Below, one piece after another: positions 29,002 through 39,209 of a DNA stretch of 64,000 nucleotides (position 1 is its first letter; every line of letters begins with the position of its first letter). Below the pieces are notes generated by a model. That model made no database searches and was not told where the DNA came from. It saw nothing but the letters and a program-made list of their open reading frames with translations. This DNA is from an uncultured Bacteroidota bacterium. Its GTDB lineage: Bacteria; Bacteroidota; Bacteroidia; Bacteroidales; P3. The translations under genes and the position numbers were made by a program. The DNA is taken from positions 124,001 to 188,000 of the forward strand of contig CACXXO010000001.1 in the NCBI GenBank assembly GCA_902771735.1, in the 5' to 3' direction.

Positions 29002-30321
29002 ATGTTCGAGAACCTTAGTAGCAAGATAGAGAAAGCGTTACATACCCTTCGAGGGAAAGGGTCGATTACCGATATTAACGTTGCCGAGACCGTCAAGGAG
29101 GTGCGCAAGGCGTTGTTGGACGCCGACGTGAGCTATCCCATCGCCAAAGAGTTTACCGACAAGGTGAAGGCCGAGGCCATGGGACGCAACGTCATCCAGA
29201 GCATCGAGCCTGGCCAGTTGATGGTGAAGATTGTCCACGAGAAACTCACCGAGCTCATGGGCTCGCAGGCTGTGGAAATCAACATCAAAGGACAGCCTGC
29301 CGTGGTTCTCATCGCCGGTCTGCAGGGTTCGGGCAAGACGACCTTCAGCGCGAAACTGGCCAACTACCTGAAGACCAAGAAAGGCAAGAGCGTGATGCTG
29401 GTGGCCGGCGACGTCTACCGTCCCGCCGCCATCAGCCAGCTGCAAACGCTGGGCGAGCAGGTGCAGGTGCCGGTCTATACCGAGGAAGGTTCGAAGAACC
29501 CCGTGGAGATTGCCAAGCATGCTGTCAACGAAGCTAAGGGCCGTGGCTACCAAGTGGTTATCGTCGATACCGCCGGTCGTCTGGCTGTCGACGAGGAGAT
29601 GATGGACGAGATTGCCGCCCTCAAACGCGAACTGCAGCCGCAGGAGACCCTCTTCGTGGTCGATTCGATGACAGGCCAGGATGCCGTCAACACAGCCAAA
29701 GCCTTCAACGACAGGATTGACTTCGACGGCGTGGTGCTCACCAAACTCGACGGCGACACCCGCGGCGGTGCCGCACTCACCATCCGCTACACGGTGGAGA
29801 AGCCCATCAAGTTCGTCGGCATCGGTGAGAAGATGGACGCCCTCGACGTGTTCCATCCCGACCGCATGGCCAACCGTATCCTCGGCATGGGCGACGTGGT
29901 CTCTCTGGTGGAACGCGCACAAGAGCAATACGACGAGATGGAGGCACGCAAGATTCAGAAACGCCTCATCCACAATGAATACAACTTCGAGGACTTCCTG
30001 TCACAAATAGCCCAAATCAAAAAAATGGGCTCTATGAAGGACCTCATCGGCATGATTCCCGGCATGGACAAGCTGACGAAGAACGTGGAGATTGGCGACG
30101 ACGCCTTTGTGCCCATCGAGTCGATGATAGGCTCAATGACGCCCTACGAACGCCAGAATCCGTCGTGCCTCAACGGCAGCCGCAAGCAGCGCATCGCCGC
30201 CGGCAGCGGCCGCTCAATCCAGGAGCTCAACCGCTTCCTGAAACAGTTCGAGGACACCCGCAAGATGATGAAGATGGTGTCGAAGAACGGAGGCAAACTG
30301 CCCATGAGAAAGAGAAGATAA
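29002..30321 (+). CDS. ffh: Signal recognition particle protein Ffh
   Basis: The protein has 439 residues from ATG 29002 ([18 protein letters not shown]). NG domain: [18 protein letters not shown] (G1), [14 protein letters not shown] (G3) and [13 protein letters not shown] (G4). The C-terminal M domain is methionine-rich ([18 protein letters not shown]) with [19 protein letters not shown] for 4.5S RNA binding. It brings ribosomes making membrane proteins to FtsY. folD follows 14 nt downstream. Confidence 0.97.
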   Translation: MFENLSSKIEKALHTLRGKGSITDINVAETVKEVRKALLDADVSYPIAKEFTDKVKAEAMGRNVIQSIEPGQLMVKIVHEKLTELMGSQAVEINIKGQPAVVLIAGLQGSGKTTFSAKLANYLKTKKGKSVMLVAGDVYRPAAISQLQTLGEQVQVPVYTEEGSKNPVEIAKHAVNEAKGRGYQVVIVDTAGRLAVDEEMMDEIAALKRELQPQETLFVVDSMTGQDAVNTAKAFNDRIDFDGVVLTKLDGDTRGGAALTIRYTVEKPIKFVGIGEKMDALDVFHPDRMANRILGMGDVVSLVERAQEQYDEMEARKIQKRLIHNEYNFEDFLSQIAQIKKMGSMKDLIGMIPGMDKLTKNVEIGDDAFVPIESMIGSMTPYERQNPSCLNGSRKQRIAAGSGRSIQELNRFLKQFEDTRKMMKMVSKNGGKLPMRKRR

Positions 30322-30335
30322 AAACCAAACGATAT

Positions 30336-31214
30336 ATGACAGAGTTATTGGACGGCAAGGCAATGGCCTTGCAAATCAAGGACGAAATAGCCAACGAGGT
30401 TCGTGCGCTGACCCAACAGGGCCACCGCGCGCCACACTTGGCCGCAGTAATCGTGGGCGAGGACGGGGCCAGCATGACCTACGTCGCCAACAAAGAGAAA
30501 TCCTCCCACGAGGTGGGTTTCACCTCCAGTGTCTACCGCATGAGCGAGAAGACCACTGAGAAACAACTTCTTGAGACCATCGAATTCCTCAACAACGACC
30601 CCGACATCGACGGTTTTATCGTCCAGTTGCCGCTGCCCAAGCACATCAACGAGCAGAACATCATCAATGCCATCTCGCCCGACAAAGACGTCGACGGCTT
30701 CACCCCCATCAACATCGGCCGCATGGTCCTTGGCGAGGATTGCTTCGTGCCCGCCACCCCGATGGGCATCTGCACGCTGCTCAAGCGCTACGGCATAGAG
30801 ACCGCCGGCAAGCACTGCGTGGTTCTCGGACGCTCGAACATCGTGGGCACCCCTGCCGCCAACCTACTGAGCCGCAAAGGATTTGACTGCACCGTCACCA
30901 TTTGCCACAGCAAAACCCAAAACCTCAAGGATCTTACCCGCCAGGCCGACATCCTGGTGGTGGCCATCGGCAAACCTGAGTTTGTCACCGAGGATATGGT
31001 GAAAGAGGGGGCCGTGGTAGTCGACGTCGGCATTCATCGGGTGCCCGACGCTTCGAAAAAGAACGGCTACCGAGTCATTGGCGACGTGAAACACTCGGAG
31101 GTCGACAAGAAGTGCAGCTGGGTTACACCTGTGCCCGGCGGAGTGGGACCGCTGACCATCGTTTCGCTCCTGCAGAACACCCTCCAGGCCTACCACCGCC
31201 ACGAGAAGAGATAA
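30336..31214 (+). CDS. folD: Bifunctional methylenetetrahydrofolate dehydrogenase/cyclohydrolase FolD
   Basis: The protein has 292 residues starting at ATG 30336. The motif [13 protein letters not shown] contains the catalytic lysine. [27 protein letters not shown] and [12 protein letters not shown] are family signatures. It interconverts 5,10-methylene-THF and 10-formyl-THF using NADP. It lies immediately after ffh and ends at a terminator. Confidence 0.97.
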   Translation: MTELLDGKAMALQIKDEIANEVRALTQQGHRAPHLAAVIVGEDGASMTYVANKEKSSHEVGFTSSVYRMSEKTTEKQLLETIEFLNNDPDIDGFIVQLPLPKHINEQNIINAISPDKDVDGFTPINIGRMVLGEDCFVPATPMGICTLLKRYGIETAGKHCVVLGRSNIVGTPAANLLSRKGFDCTVTICHSKTQNLKDLTRQADILVVAIGKPEFVTEDMVKEGAVVVDVGIHRVPDASKKNGYRVIGDVKHSEVDKKCSWVTPVPGGVGPLTIVSLLQNTLQAYHRHEKR

Positions 31215-31220
31215 AAAAAA

Positions 31221-31247
31221 GAGACGCCTTGAGGGCGTCTCTTTTTT
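31221..31247. terminator. Bidirectional terminator between folD and a lipoprotein gene
   Basis: GAGACGCC/GGCGTCTC stem with A-run before and T6 after. Confidence 0.8.
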
Positions 31248-31262
31248 AGTACTTATTTTACT

Positions 31263-31739
31263 TTACTGCTCGATGACATAGTTAATGGGGGCGGTGGCCA
31301 CAATGCGGAAGGTCATGTCGGGGCAGTTGTTACGGCTGATCTGTGGTTTGAAGCCGTCGAGGTCCTGCATGATGAGGGTCACACGACCCACCTCGAGGTC
31401 GAAGCGCAGGTTCTCGCCAACAATGACGGTGGTGGTGTCATCGATCTCCACAGGGATCGGATAGACATAGGGCAGCGGGTTCTGGCGGTTATCCTCATAG
31501 AGATAGACATTGACGTTGCCGTCGTAGACCACGTGGTCGGTGAGGATATCCCAATCGACGGGGCAATAGACATAGTTGACACCGTCGTCGTCCTTTATCC
31601 AATCGTTGTATTTCACGGTGACCTCATAGACACGTGTGCCGGAACTTTCGAGATAGACGTTGCGGGGCTCCTTGCGGCAGGAAGTGGAAGCAAGGCCGAA
31701 AACAACGGCTACCAGCATCATTAAAGAGATTCTTTTCAT
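31263..31739 (-). CDS. Hypothetical lipoprotein
   Basis: A 158-residue protein with signal MKRISLMMLVAVVFGLASTSCRK. The mature part is mainly beta (RVYEVTVKYNDWI, VNVYLYEDNRQNPLPYVYPI, RVTLIMQDLDGF) and has two cysteines. It resembles small immunoglobulin-like Bacteroidales lipoproteins but no family could be named. It has its own promoter at 31769-31776. Confidence 0.7.
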   Translation of the reverse strand: MKRISLMMLVAVVFGLASTSCRKEPRNVYLESSGTRVYEVTVKYNDWIKDDDGVNYVYCPVDWDILTDHVVYDGNVNVYLYEDNRQNPLPYVYPIPVEIDDTTTVIVGENLRFDLEVGRVTLIMQDLDGFKPQISRNNCPDMTFRIVATAPINYVIEQ

Positions 31740-31768
31740 TGTTATTTGTTTTTAGCGTTTTCCGATTG

Positions 31769-31776
31769 CAAAAATA
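31769..31776 (-). promoter_or_regulatory. Promoter -7 box for the hypothetical lipoprotein
   Basis: TATTTTTG followed by CAATC on the minus strand, about 30 nt before the ATG. The 31777-31958 stretch upstream of rpoD shows no other clear box. Confidence 0.6.
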
Positions 31777-31958
31777 CACATTTTTTCGATAGGAAAAATC
31801 TCTTTTCACAAAATAATTTTCCACGAAACGCTTTGCGCATTGGTTTCTAAAATGTTAAAAATGCAATTTTAAGAAAAAAAAATGCCATACGACGTAACAT
31901 TTTCGATTTTTCTGCGTTATAGGAACAAAAATTAAGGTGTTAATATAACCGGTGAAGT

Positions 31959-32819
31959 ATGAGACAACTGAAGATTACCCATTCGATAACCAACCGCGAC
32001 ATCAAGTCGTTAGACAAATACTTGCAGGACATCTGCAGCGAGGAGCTGCTGACGCCCGAGCAGGAGGTGCAGCTGGCACAGCGCATCAAGCAGGGCGACC
32101 AGGCCGCACTCGAACGCCTCACCAAAGCCAACCTGCGCTTTGTGGTGTCGGTGGCAAAACAATACCAGAACCAAGGGCTTTCGTTGCCCGACCTTATCAA
32201 CGAGGGTAACGTGGGCCTCATCAAAGCCGCCAAACGTTTCGACGAGACACGCGGTTTCAAGTTCATCTCTTATGCCGTGTGGTGGATTCGCCAGAGCATC
32301 CTGCAGGCCATCGCCGAGAACTCGCGCATCGTGCGTCTGCCATCCAACCAACTCGGCGCACTCAACAAACTGAAGAAAGAGATATCCAAACTGGAACAGC
32401 AGTTGGAGCGTCCGCCATCAGAGGAGGAATTGGCCGAATTGCTCGACATCCCCGAGGACAAAATCAAGGCCATCATGGGCATCAGCGGCCGCCACGTGAG
32501 CATCGACGCCCCGTTGGCAAGCGACGAAGACGTCAACTTCGTCGACGTACTGCCCAACGAGGATACCCCCCCGACCGATAGCAAACTGATGCAGGAAAGC
32601 CTCTCGCAGGAAATCGAGCGCAGCCTCTCCACCCTGACCGAATACGAGCGCGAAGTCATCAAGATGTACTTCGGCATAGGCCTCCCCCATCCCCTCAGCC
32701 TCGACGAGATTGCCATGAAATTCAACCTCACGCGCGAACGTGTGCGCCAAATCAAGGAAAAAGGCATCAAACGTCTGAAAACCAGCAGCAAGAGCAAACA
32801 CTTGAAAGCCTATTTGTAA
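31959..32819 (+). CDS. rpoD: Primary RNA polymerase sigma factor (sigma-70 family, Bacteroidota type)
   Basis: A 286-residue protein without region 1.1, the usual size of the Bacteroidota primary sigma. Region 1.2 ([28 protein letters not shown]), region 2 ([39 protein letters not shown] and [11 protein letters not shown]), region 3 and region 4 ([17 protein letters not shown]) are all present. It recognises the TAnnTTTG promoters found in this window. rsmG follows 26 nt downstream. Confidence 0.95.
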   Translation: MRQLKITHSITNRDIKSLDKYLQDICSEELLTPEQEVQLAQRIKQGDQAALERLTKANLRFVVSVAKQYQNQGLSLPDLINEGNVGLIKAAKRFDETRGFKFISYAVWWIRQSILQAIAENSRIVRLPSNQLGALNKLKKEISKLEQQLERPPSEEELAELLDIPEDKIKAIMGISGRHVSIDAPLASDEDVNFVDVLPNEDTPPTDSKLMQESLSQEIERSLSTLTEYEREVIKMYFGIGLPHPLSLDEIAMKFNLTRERVRQIKEKGIKRLKTSSKSKHLKAYL

Positions 32820-32845
32820 AGGTTTATGGTTAAAGGTTAAAGCGC

Positions 32846-33466
32846 GTGGATATTATTTTAAAATATTTCCCGGAATTGACAGAGCGGCAACGCGAGCAGT
32901 TTGCCGCTCTGTTGCCTTTGTACGAAGAGTGGAACGCGCAGATCAACGTCATCTCGCGCAAAGACATGGAACATTTTTACGAACACCATGTGCTCCACTC
33001 ACTGGCCATCGCCAAAGCCATACAGTTCAAATCCATGTGCGAGATACTTGATGTGGGCACCGGGGGCGGATTTCCCGGCGTGCCGCTGGCCATCATGTTC
33101 CCCAACGCACGTTTCACCCTGATAGACTCAATCGGAAAGAAAATCAAGGTAGTATCCGACGTTGTCGACCGTCTCGGCCTCACCAACGCCAAAGCCCTAC
33201 AGATTCGCGCCGAGATGCTGGACGGCGAGTTCGACTTCGTTGTCTCCCGTGCCGTCACGACGCTGGGAGAGTTTGTCCCATGGGTTAAAGGCAAAATATC
33301 CAAGACCCAATACCATCCTCTGCGCAACGGCATACTCTATCTGAAGGGCGGCGACCTCACCAACGAGCTCTTCCCCTTCCGCCACAAGGTGAAAACCTGG
33401 GACATCGGCGAATGGTTCGACGAAGAATTCTTCGAGACAAAAAAGGTAATCTACCTACCGATATAA
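32846..33466 (+). CDS. rsmG: 16S rRNA (guanine527-N7)-methyltransferase RsmG
   Basis: A 206-residue protein beginning with a GTG codon. WNAQINVISRKDMEHFYEHHVLHSLAI and ILDVGTGGGFPGVPLAIMFP (SAM-binding loop) are diagnostic, with FDFVVSRAVTTL further on. It methylates G527 of 16S rRNA. It is co-directional with rpoD and ends before a bidirectional terminator. Confidence 0.95.
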   Translation: MDIILKYFPELTERQREQFAALLPLYEEWNAQINVISRKDMEHFYEHHVLHSLAIAKAIQFKSMCEILDVGTGGGFPGVPLAIMFPNARFTLIDSIGKKIKVVSDVVDRLGLTNAKALQIRAEMLDGEFDFVVSRAVTTLGEFVPWVKGKISKTQYHPLRNGILYLKGGDLTNELFPFRHKVKTWDIGEWFDEEFFETKKVIYLPI

Positions 33467-33550
33467 ACCCCAAATCGTCCATGACAGTCCCGAACACCCT
33501 ATCATTTCCTTGTCATTTGGGTTTGTGCAATTGACCCTTTTAAACAAAAG

Positions 33551-33582
33551 AAGGCCGGTTCCGCATCAGCGGAACCGGCCTT
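33551..33582. terminator. Bidirectional terminator between rsmG and murF-alr
   Basis: A 14-bp perfect stem (AAGGCCGGTTCCGC with ATCA loop), T-rich on the minus-strand exit. Confidence 0.8.
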
Positions 33583-33600
33583 AATGGTCACTAAACAAAA

Positions 33601-36090
33601 TCATTCCTGAAAGTATACGCGTTTGACGCGGGGGGAGACGGAAGTGAGCATCTCGTAGGGAATAGTGCCCGAAGCAGCGGCGTTGCGCTGCAGAAGGTCG
33701 CCAAGGCCAAAAATGACCACGGGGTCGCCTTCGCTACATCCTGAGGCTCCCGGTGAACATATGTCAGTGATGTCGACAAAGCACATATCCATACAGATGC
33801 TGCCGATAATCGGGGCTTCCTGACCAGAGATAGAGACATGGCCCTGCTCATGGCCGAGATGGCGGTTGAGGCCGTCAGCATAGCCGATAGGGATGATGGC
33901 TATCTTGGAAGGACGTCGGGCCACCCACTTGCAGTTGTATCCCACGCTCTCGCCTTCGGGGATGTCCTTGATTTGTGAGATGCGGGAGACCAGACGTGAC
34001 ACCTGCTGCAGCTGGGCCTGCACATCGGGTTCGGGAGCGATGCCGTAAAGGCCAATGCCGAGACGCACCATGTCCATTTGAGCCTCGGGGAAACGAGTGA
34101 TGCCCGATGAATTGAGGATGTGGTGAAGAATCTTGTGGGAATGGCGAATGGAGTTATCGAGGCTGTCGCTCCATGCACGAAACTTTTCTATTTGGGAACG
34201 CGTGAAGTCGTCCATCGCGGAATCCTCACTGCAGGCGAGGTGGGAAAAGATGGACCGCACTTCAAGGGTGTCGGTCAACTCGTTGAGGCGGGTGGCAAGG
34301 GCCTCGATGTCGGTGCCGGAAAATCCCAGACGATGCATGCCAGTGTCGAACTCTACATGGATGGCAATGCGCTCGCCGAAAAGGCGCACACGCTGCGAGA
34401 AGAGTTCAAGGATGCGGAAGGAGTAGATATCGGGCTCAAGGTGATATTTGATGATGTCGTCAAAAGAAGCCTCTTCAGGATTCATAACCATGATGGGCAG
34501 GCGAATGCCGTTACGGCGGAGCTCGACGCCCTCGTCGGCATAGGCCACGGTGAGATAGTCGACATGGTTATACTGCAATGCGCTGGCCACTTCTGCCTTG
34601 CCGGCGCCATAGGAGGAAGCCTTGACCATGGCCATGAGTTTGGTAGTGGGGCGGATGCGCGAGCGGTAGTAGTTGAGGTTGTGAATCATGGCGTCGAGGT
34701 TGACTTCCATAATAGTTTCGTGAGATTTGCGCTGAAGGAGCTTGGCCACCTTTTCGAAACCGAACATACGAGCACCCTTGAGGAGAATGGCCTCGTTTTG
34801 GAAGAGGTTGAAGTCGTAGTCGTGGAGGAGGCGCTCGGTGGAGTCGAAGAAGACCGCATCGAGGCCTGCGAAACACTCCTTGCAATGGCACAAGTCTGGT
34901 CCCACACCGACGAGGCGCGTGATGCCACGATGGGCAATGAGTTGCGCTACTTGACTGTAGAGCTCATGGTCGGGCACCCCTGTCTGCATAAAATCACTGA
35001 TGATAAGGGATTTGTTGAAGTGCTGGTGCTCGTGCTGAAGGAAGTCGAGGGCGATGGAGAGCGAGTTGAGGTCGAGGGAATAGGAATCGTTGATGAGCAA
35101 GCAGTTATTGATTCCCTCATTCATCTCAAGACGCATCTCGACGGGGGTAAGCTTGGCGCAACGAGCCACGATAGCCTCGGTGGCATAGCCAAGGTAGAGC
35201 ATCAAAGCGATGCAATGCATGACGTTCTCCTGCGAGGCACGGTCGACAAAGGGTATGGTGACCGTGAAGACCTGGTCCTTGTAGCCAATGGCGAGGGACG
35301 AGTTACGGTCAGCGACGGAGGTGGAGAGCAGACGCACTGTGTTGTCCTTGGATGTGCCCCAAGTGAAAAGATTGATATGGTGGAAACTCTCGATGTTCGA
35401 CAGCACAGAGTGAATCTCCTTGTGATCGGTGGAATAGATGAGCACGTCGCAATGGGTGAAGAGCTGTAGTTTCTCAGCCACTTTCTGTTGGCGGGTGAGG
35501 AAGTTCTCATCGTGGGCGGCTCCGATATTGGTAAAGATGCCGATGGTGGGGTTGATGATGCGCTGCAGTTTATCCATCTCGCCAGCCTCGGAGATGCCAG
35601 CCTCAAAGACTGCCATGTCGTGCTCGGCACCAAGCTGCCATACCGACAAGGGAACGCCGATTTGTGAATTATAGCTGCGGGGGCTGACCACAATACGGTG
35701 ATCGGGGGCAAGAAGTTGCTGAATCCAATCCTTGACAATTGTCTTGCCATTGCTACCAGTGACGCCCACCACAGGGATGCCAAACTGGGCACGATGGTTG
35801 GCGGCAATACGTTGAAGAGCCTCGAGAACATTGCTGACACGCCACACATTGGCCTCGGGCAAAGACAACACACTGTCGATGGGGACGACAAAATTGCGAA
35901 CACCTTCTTTGTAGAGGCCATCGACATATCGGATGCCGCTATTGCGTTTGGTGGGGATGGCGAAAAAAAGCGTACCAGTGGTCTCGGTGAGAGTACGGCT
36001 GTCGGTGAGAAGATGGCGTATAACGTCGTCCGGACGGCACAATTGAGTGTCGGAGCAACGGATAACTGAAGCTATTTCTGATGCTTTCAT
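33601..36090 (-). CDS. Bifunctional MurF-like ligase / alanine racemase
   Basis: An 829-residue fusion known in Bacteroidota. Residues 1-455 are MurF-like with GVTGSNGKTIVKDW as ATP loop and VFEAGISEAGEMDKL. Residues from about 465 are a PLP-dependent alanine racemase: EVNLDAMIHNLNYYRSRI, AMVKASSYGAG with the PLP lysine, FDTGMHRLGF and ESVGYNCKWVA. It would make D-Ala and may ligate D-Ala-D-Ala. A separate full MurF is encoded at 9214-10617, so the ligase half may be redundant. It lies 9 nt downstream of the DUF2851 gene. Confidence 0.93.
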   Translation of the reverse strand: MKASEIASVIRCSDTQLCRPDDVIRHLLTDSRTLTETTGTLFFAIPTKRNSGIRYVDGLYKEGVRNFVVPIDSVLSLPEANVWRVSNVLEALQRIAANHRAQFGIPVVGVTGSNGKTIVKDWIQQLLAPDHRIVVSPRSYNSQIGVPLSVWQLGAEHDMAVFEAGISEAGEMDKLQRIINPTIGIFTNIGAAHDENFLTRQQKVAEKLQLFTHCDVLIYSTDHKEIHSVLSNIESFHHINLFTWGTSKDNTVRLLSTSVADRNSSLAIGYKDQVFTVTIPFVDRASQENVMHCIALMLYLGYATEAIVARCAKLTPVEMRLEMNEGINNCLLINDSYSLDLNSLSIALDFLQHEHQHFNKSLIISDFMQTGVPDHELYSQVAQLIAHRGITRLVGVGPDLCHCKECFAGLDAVFFDSTERLLHDYDFNLFQNEAILLKGARMFGFEKVAKLLQRKSHETIMEVNLDAMIHNLNYYRSRIRPTTKLMAMVKASSYGAGKAEVASALQYNHVDYLTVAYADEGVELRRNGIRLPIMVMNPEEASFDDIIKYHLEPDIYSFRILELFSQRVRLFGERIAIHVEFDTGMHRLGFSGTDIEALATRLNELTDTLEVRSIFSHLACSEDSAMDDFTRSQIEKFRAWSDSLDNSIRHSHKILHHILNSSGITRFPEAQMDMVRLGIGLYGIAPEPDVQAQLQQVSRLVSRISQIKDIPEGESVGYNCKWVARRPSKIAIIPIGYADGLNRHLGHEQGHVSISGQEAPIIGSICMDMCFVDITDICSPGASGCSEGDPVVIFGLGDLLQRNAAASGTIPYEMLTSVSPRVKRVYFQE

Positions 36091-36099
36091 ATTGAGAAA

Positions 36100-37389
36100 T
36101 CAATCTTGGGGAATCTGCTTTATAATGTTGTGACCGATACTGCAAGCAAGACACTGTCGGCTGTTGCAGTAACAGTTTTTCAATTGAATGAGTGCCTGCG
36201 ACTGTGCGGCATTGTCAGGGCTGACACCTGCGGCCTGAAACTGACGGACAATGGTGTTATTCTCGGCAGGCAACTGTTGGAGAAGGCCGATAGCCTGTTC
36301 CTTGTATTGCTGCTGCCCGCGCATTTCGCCATAGACAAAGAGCAATGGAACCCAAGCGTTGATTATCAACAGGTCGGCCTGCATACGTCCAAGACGCTTG
36401 GGACAACTTTTCCCTGTTGATTGGTCGAAACGATAGTGATTGTCCCAATAGTCGGCGGCACAGCAATCGAAAAGTTTCTCCATCTGTCCGGCATCGGTCA
36501 TTTCGAGGAGTGTGGAAAATAAGTTGCTCGACGCAGCCACGAGGTTGGCAAACTGGCTAATTCGCAGCGTGGGGAAAGCCGACGGGCGAATGCGGAAGAA
36601 ATGCCAAAGATAGTTTGCAACAGGTTGAAGCGAGGCGCCGGTGCGAAGAGCTGCGTAATCGGTCTGTAGCTGACGCGGATAGTCGTCCTCAAAGAACCCT
36701 TCGAGCATGCCTGCCTGGCCCATAAGCAATGCCTCAATACGGCGTGGATTATCCTTCCACCGGGCCAAAAGCCGTTGATCGGTGGCCTTGGCAAGGAGTT
36801 CAAACGGAAGGGCATTGACCTTGCCTCCGAAATAGCGAGCCATGAGCCAATAGCAAGTCTGCTCCCAGTTGCCGCGGCTCTCATCGAACAAACGGCGAAC
36901 CACTTGTGACTTGGCTTCGATACGTTCCACCGTCATGCGGTCGAGACAAGAGCCCACTATAAACGAAGAAACCATCGGAAGCCGCTGGCTGCAAGGAATG
37001 TCGTCGGACGACAAAGGTTGCATTAAAGAATCATAATTGGCCACCAGAGCAGGATGGATGAAACGTTTGAGTTCGAGTGTCGGGGGAATATTGCCATTCT
37101 CAAGGTGAATCTCGCAGTCATGCTCATATACGACATGGAGAATGACATTGTTGTAGCATTTGTCGAGGGAGTGGTGATGCGCATTCCAGTCGGAAGAGTG
37201 CAGGTGCACCTCTATGTTGCCCACCCATTCCACGCCGTCGATGCTAAGGTGTGAATTAAAGAAATCGGGGCCTGCATCACGGTTGAGATCGCCAACACGA
37301 TAGACAACAACAGGATGACCATCAGTAGTTTCCAAAGCCTTGGCGACCATCTGATGTTGCCAGATGTAATGCAGGAACGCTTCCGTCAT
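36100..37389 (-). CDS. DUF2851 family protein
   Basis: A 429-residue protein. It starts MTEAFLHYIWQHQMV with VVYRVGDLNRDAGPDFFNSHL, WVGNIEVHLHSSDWNAHHH and NVILHVVYEHDC, the conserved N-terminal block of DUF2851, a Bacteroidota-specific family of unknown function. Conserved acidic and His residues in this block recall nuclease folds, but this is not proven. It lies between dnaJ and murF-alr in one minus-strand run. Confidence 0.88.
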   Translation of the reverse strand: MTEAFLHYIWQHQMVAKALETTDGHPVVVYRVGDLNRDAGPDFFNSHLSIDGVEWVGNIEVHLHSSDWNAHHHSLDKCYNNVILHVVYEHDCEIHLENGNIPPTLELKRFIHPALVANYDSLMQPLSSDDIPCSQRLPMVSSFIVGSCLDRMTVERIEAKSQVVRRLFDESRGNWEQTCYWLMARYFGGKVNALPFELLAKATDQRLLARWKDNPRRIEALLMGQAGMLEGFFEDDYPRQLQTDYAALRTGASLQPVANYLWHFFRIRPSAFPTLRISQFANLVAASSNLFSTLLEMTDAGQMEKLFDCCAADYWDNHYRFDQSTGKSCPKRLGRMQADLLIINAWVPLLFVYGEMRGQQQYKEQAIGLLQQLPAENNTIVRQFQAAGVSPDNAAQSQALIQLKNCYCNSRQCLACSIGHNIIKQIPQD

Positions 37390-37402
37390 ACCTTGTCTGA
37401 TA

Positions 37403-38557
37403 CTAATTGAACATTTCCTTCATCTTATCGAAGAAACCGCGCTCCTGCTTAGTGGGATTAGGCTGGAAATTGTCGTGTTTCTGCAGTTCTTCGAGCATTT
37501 TCTTCTCCTCGCGAGTAAGCTCCTTGGGCACCCAGACGTTGAGACACACAAGAAGGTCGCCACGGCCATAGCCATTGACCACAGGAAGACCTTTGCCACG
37601 CAGACGCACCACACGGCCGGAAGGGGTGCCTGGGTCAATCTTTATTTTCACCTTGCCGTTGAGGGTCGGAATTTCGACGGAAGCCCCTAAAGCGGCATCG
37701 GCATAGGTGATGAATGCATTGTAGTAAAGGTTGGCGTCCTGACGTTCGAATGTGTCGTGTTCCAATTCCTCGACCAGCACGATGAGGTCACCTGCTATAC
37801 CTCCACGGGGAGCCGCATTGCCTTGGCCCTGCATGGCCAATTGCATACCGTCCTGGACACCAGCCGGGATGTTGATGGTAATGATTTCATCGCTCTTGAC
37901 GATGCCGTCGCCATGACAGTCGTGACATTTGTCTTTGACCACACGGCCTTCGCCGCCACATTGCGGGCAAGCGCTCTGGGTCTGCATCATGCCAAGAATG
38001 GTTCGCTTGGTCTCGGTAACCACACCTGTACCATGACAATGGGGACATACGTCGGTCTTACCGTCCTTGGCGCCGCTGCCGCCGCAGGTCTTGCATGGCA
38101 CAAATTTGCTGACCTTGATTTTCTTCTCACAACCATGGTCGATTTCCTCAAGAGTAAGCTTAACTTTGATGCGGAGATTCGTGCCGCGGAGCACACGGCG
38201 TGCAGCGCCGCCACCACCGCCGAATCCAGAGAAGCCGGTACGGAAACCGCCTCCACCGAACAAGTCACCGAAAATGCTGCCAAACTGAGAAAAGATGTCA
38301 TTCATATCCATCCCCCCCTGACTATAGGCACCGTCCATGCCTGCCATGCCAAACTGGTCGTAACGTGCTTTTTTGTCGGGGTTGCTCAGCACATCGTAAG
38401 CCTCAGCAGCCTCCTTGAACTTTTCTTCGGCCTCCTTGTCTCCGGGATTACGGTCGGGATGGTACTGCAAGGCCAACTTGCGGTAAGCTTTTTTCAACTC
38501 GTCGGGAGTGGCATTCTTGCCGACACCCAATACTTCATAGTAATCTCTCTTTGCCAT
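37403..38557 (-). CDS. dnaJ: Chaperone protein DnaJ (Hsp40)
   Basis: A 384-residue protein. J domain with HPD in [18 protein letters not shown], a Gly/Phe-rich linker ([15 protein letters not shown]), then four CxxCxGxG zinc repeats ([32 protein letters not shown]) and the C-terminal substrate domain. It stimulates DnaK ATPase. It lies 19 nt after grpE. Confidence 0.97.
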   Translation of the reverse strand: MAKRDYYEVLGVGKNATPDELKKAYRKLALQYHPDRNPGDKEAEEKFKEAAEAYDVLSNPDKKARYDQFGMAGMDGAYSQGGMDMNDIFSQFGSIFGDLFGGGGFRTGFSGFGGGGGAARRVLRGTNLRIKVKLTLEEIDHGCEKKIKVSKFVPCKTCGGSGAKDGKTDVCPHCHGTGVVTETKRTILGMMQTQSACPQCGGEGRVVKDKCHDCHGDGIVKSDEIITINIPAGVQDGMQLAMQGQGNAAPRGGIAGDLIVLVEELEHDTFERQDANLYYNAFITYADAALGASVEIPTLNGKVKIKIDPGTPSGRVVRLRGKGLPVVNGYGRGDLLVCLNVWVPKELTREEKKMLEELQKHDNFQPNPTKQERGFFDKMKEMFN

Positions 38558-38576
38558 AACTCTTATCTCCTTACTC

Positions 38577-39122
38577 TTAGAATGCCACCACTACTTTTGC
38601 GTAGCGCAGCACCTTGTCATTCAAATAATAGCCCTTCTCAACCACGTCGACCACAGTGCCCTTCTGCGATTCCTCGGCGGCGGGGATACGGGTGATAGCT
38701 TCATGAAGGTTTTCGTCAAATTTCTCACCTTTGACCTCCATGGCCTTCAATCCTTTCTGCTCAAGGATTTTAAGCATCTTATTGTAAATGAGTTGCACAC
38801 CCTCATCCTCAGTAGCAGCCAAAGCGCGTTCAAAATCATCAATGACGGGCAGGATCGCTTTCATCATTTCGCGACTGCCGTTGAACAGCAAGTCGGCTTT
38901 CTCCTGATTAGTGCGCTTGCGATAGTTTTCATATTCCGAATAGAGGCGGAGGTATTTGTCATTGAGTTCAGCCAGTTTTTCGCCCATCTCCTGCACTTTG
39001 TCTGTCTCATTTATTTCGGTCTCCTCTTGGGAAGGATCTGCTTCCTGAGATTCATGGACATCCTGGTTCTCAAGGATTTCCTCTTCCTGTTTTTTTTCTT
39101 TATATTTCTCTTTATTGCTCAT
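38577..39122 (-). CDS. grpE: Nucleotide exchange factor GrpE
   Basis: A 181-residue protein. An acidic N-terminal stretch ([19 protein letters not shown]), a long helix ([23 protein letters not shown]) and the beta domain ending [11 protein letters not shown] are standard. It exchanges ADP on DnaK. It is the first gene of the grpE-dnaJ-DUF2851-murF/alr run, with a sigma-54-like site 33-50 nt upstream. Confidence 0.95.
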   Translation of the reverse strand: MSNKEKYKEKKQEEEILENQDVHESQEADPSQEETEINETDKVQEMGEKLAELNDKYLRLYSEYENYRKRTNQEKADLLFNGSREMMKAILPVIDDFERALAATEDEGVQLIYNKMLKILEQKGLKAMEVKGEKFDENLHEAITRIPAAEESQKGTVVDVVEKGYYLNDKVLRYAKVVVAF

Positions 39123-39154
39123 AATCGGTTTGTTGTTTTATAACTGATATATAT

Positions 39155-39173
39155 ATAGCAAAAAGACTGCCAT
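39155..39173 (-). promoter_or_regulatory. Sigma-54-like -24/-12 site upstream of grpE
   Basis: On the minus strand ATGGCAGTCTTTTTGCTAT has GG-N10-GC spacing with TTTTTGC at -12, close to the site before lon. It overlaps a palindrome that can act as terminator for the OstA-like gene, so part of the match could be coincidental. Confidence 0.4.
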
Positions 39174-39181
39174 TGGCAGTC
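39160..39181 (-). terminator. Terminator after the OstA-like gene
   Basis: GACTGCCA/TGGCAGTC stem followed by TTTTT on the minus strand, about 30 nt after the stop at 39210. Confidence 0.6.
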
Positions 39182-39209
39182 ATACTGACATTTTGTCACC
39201 CTTCCATTG

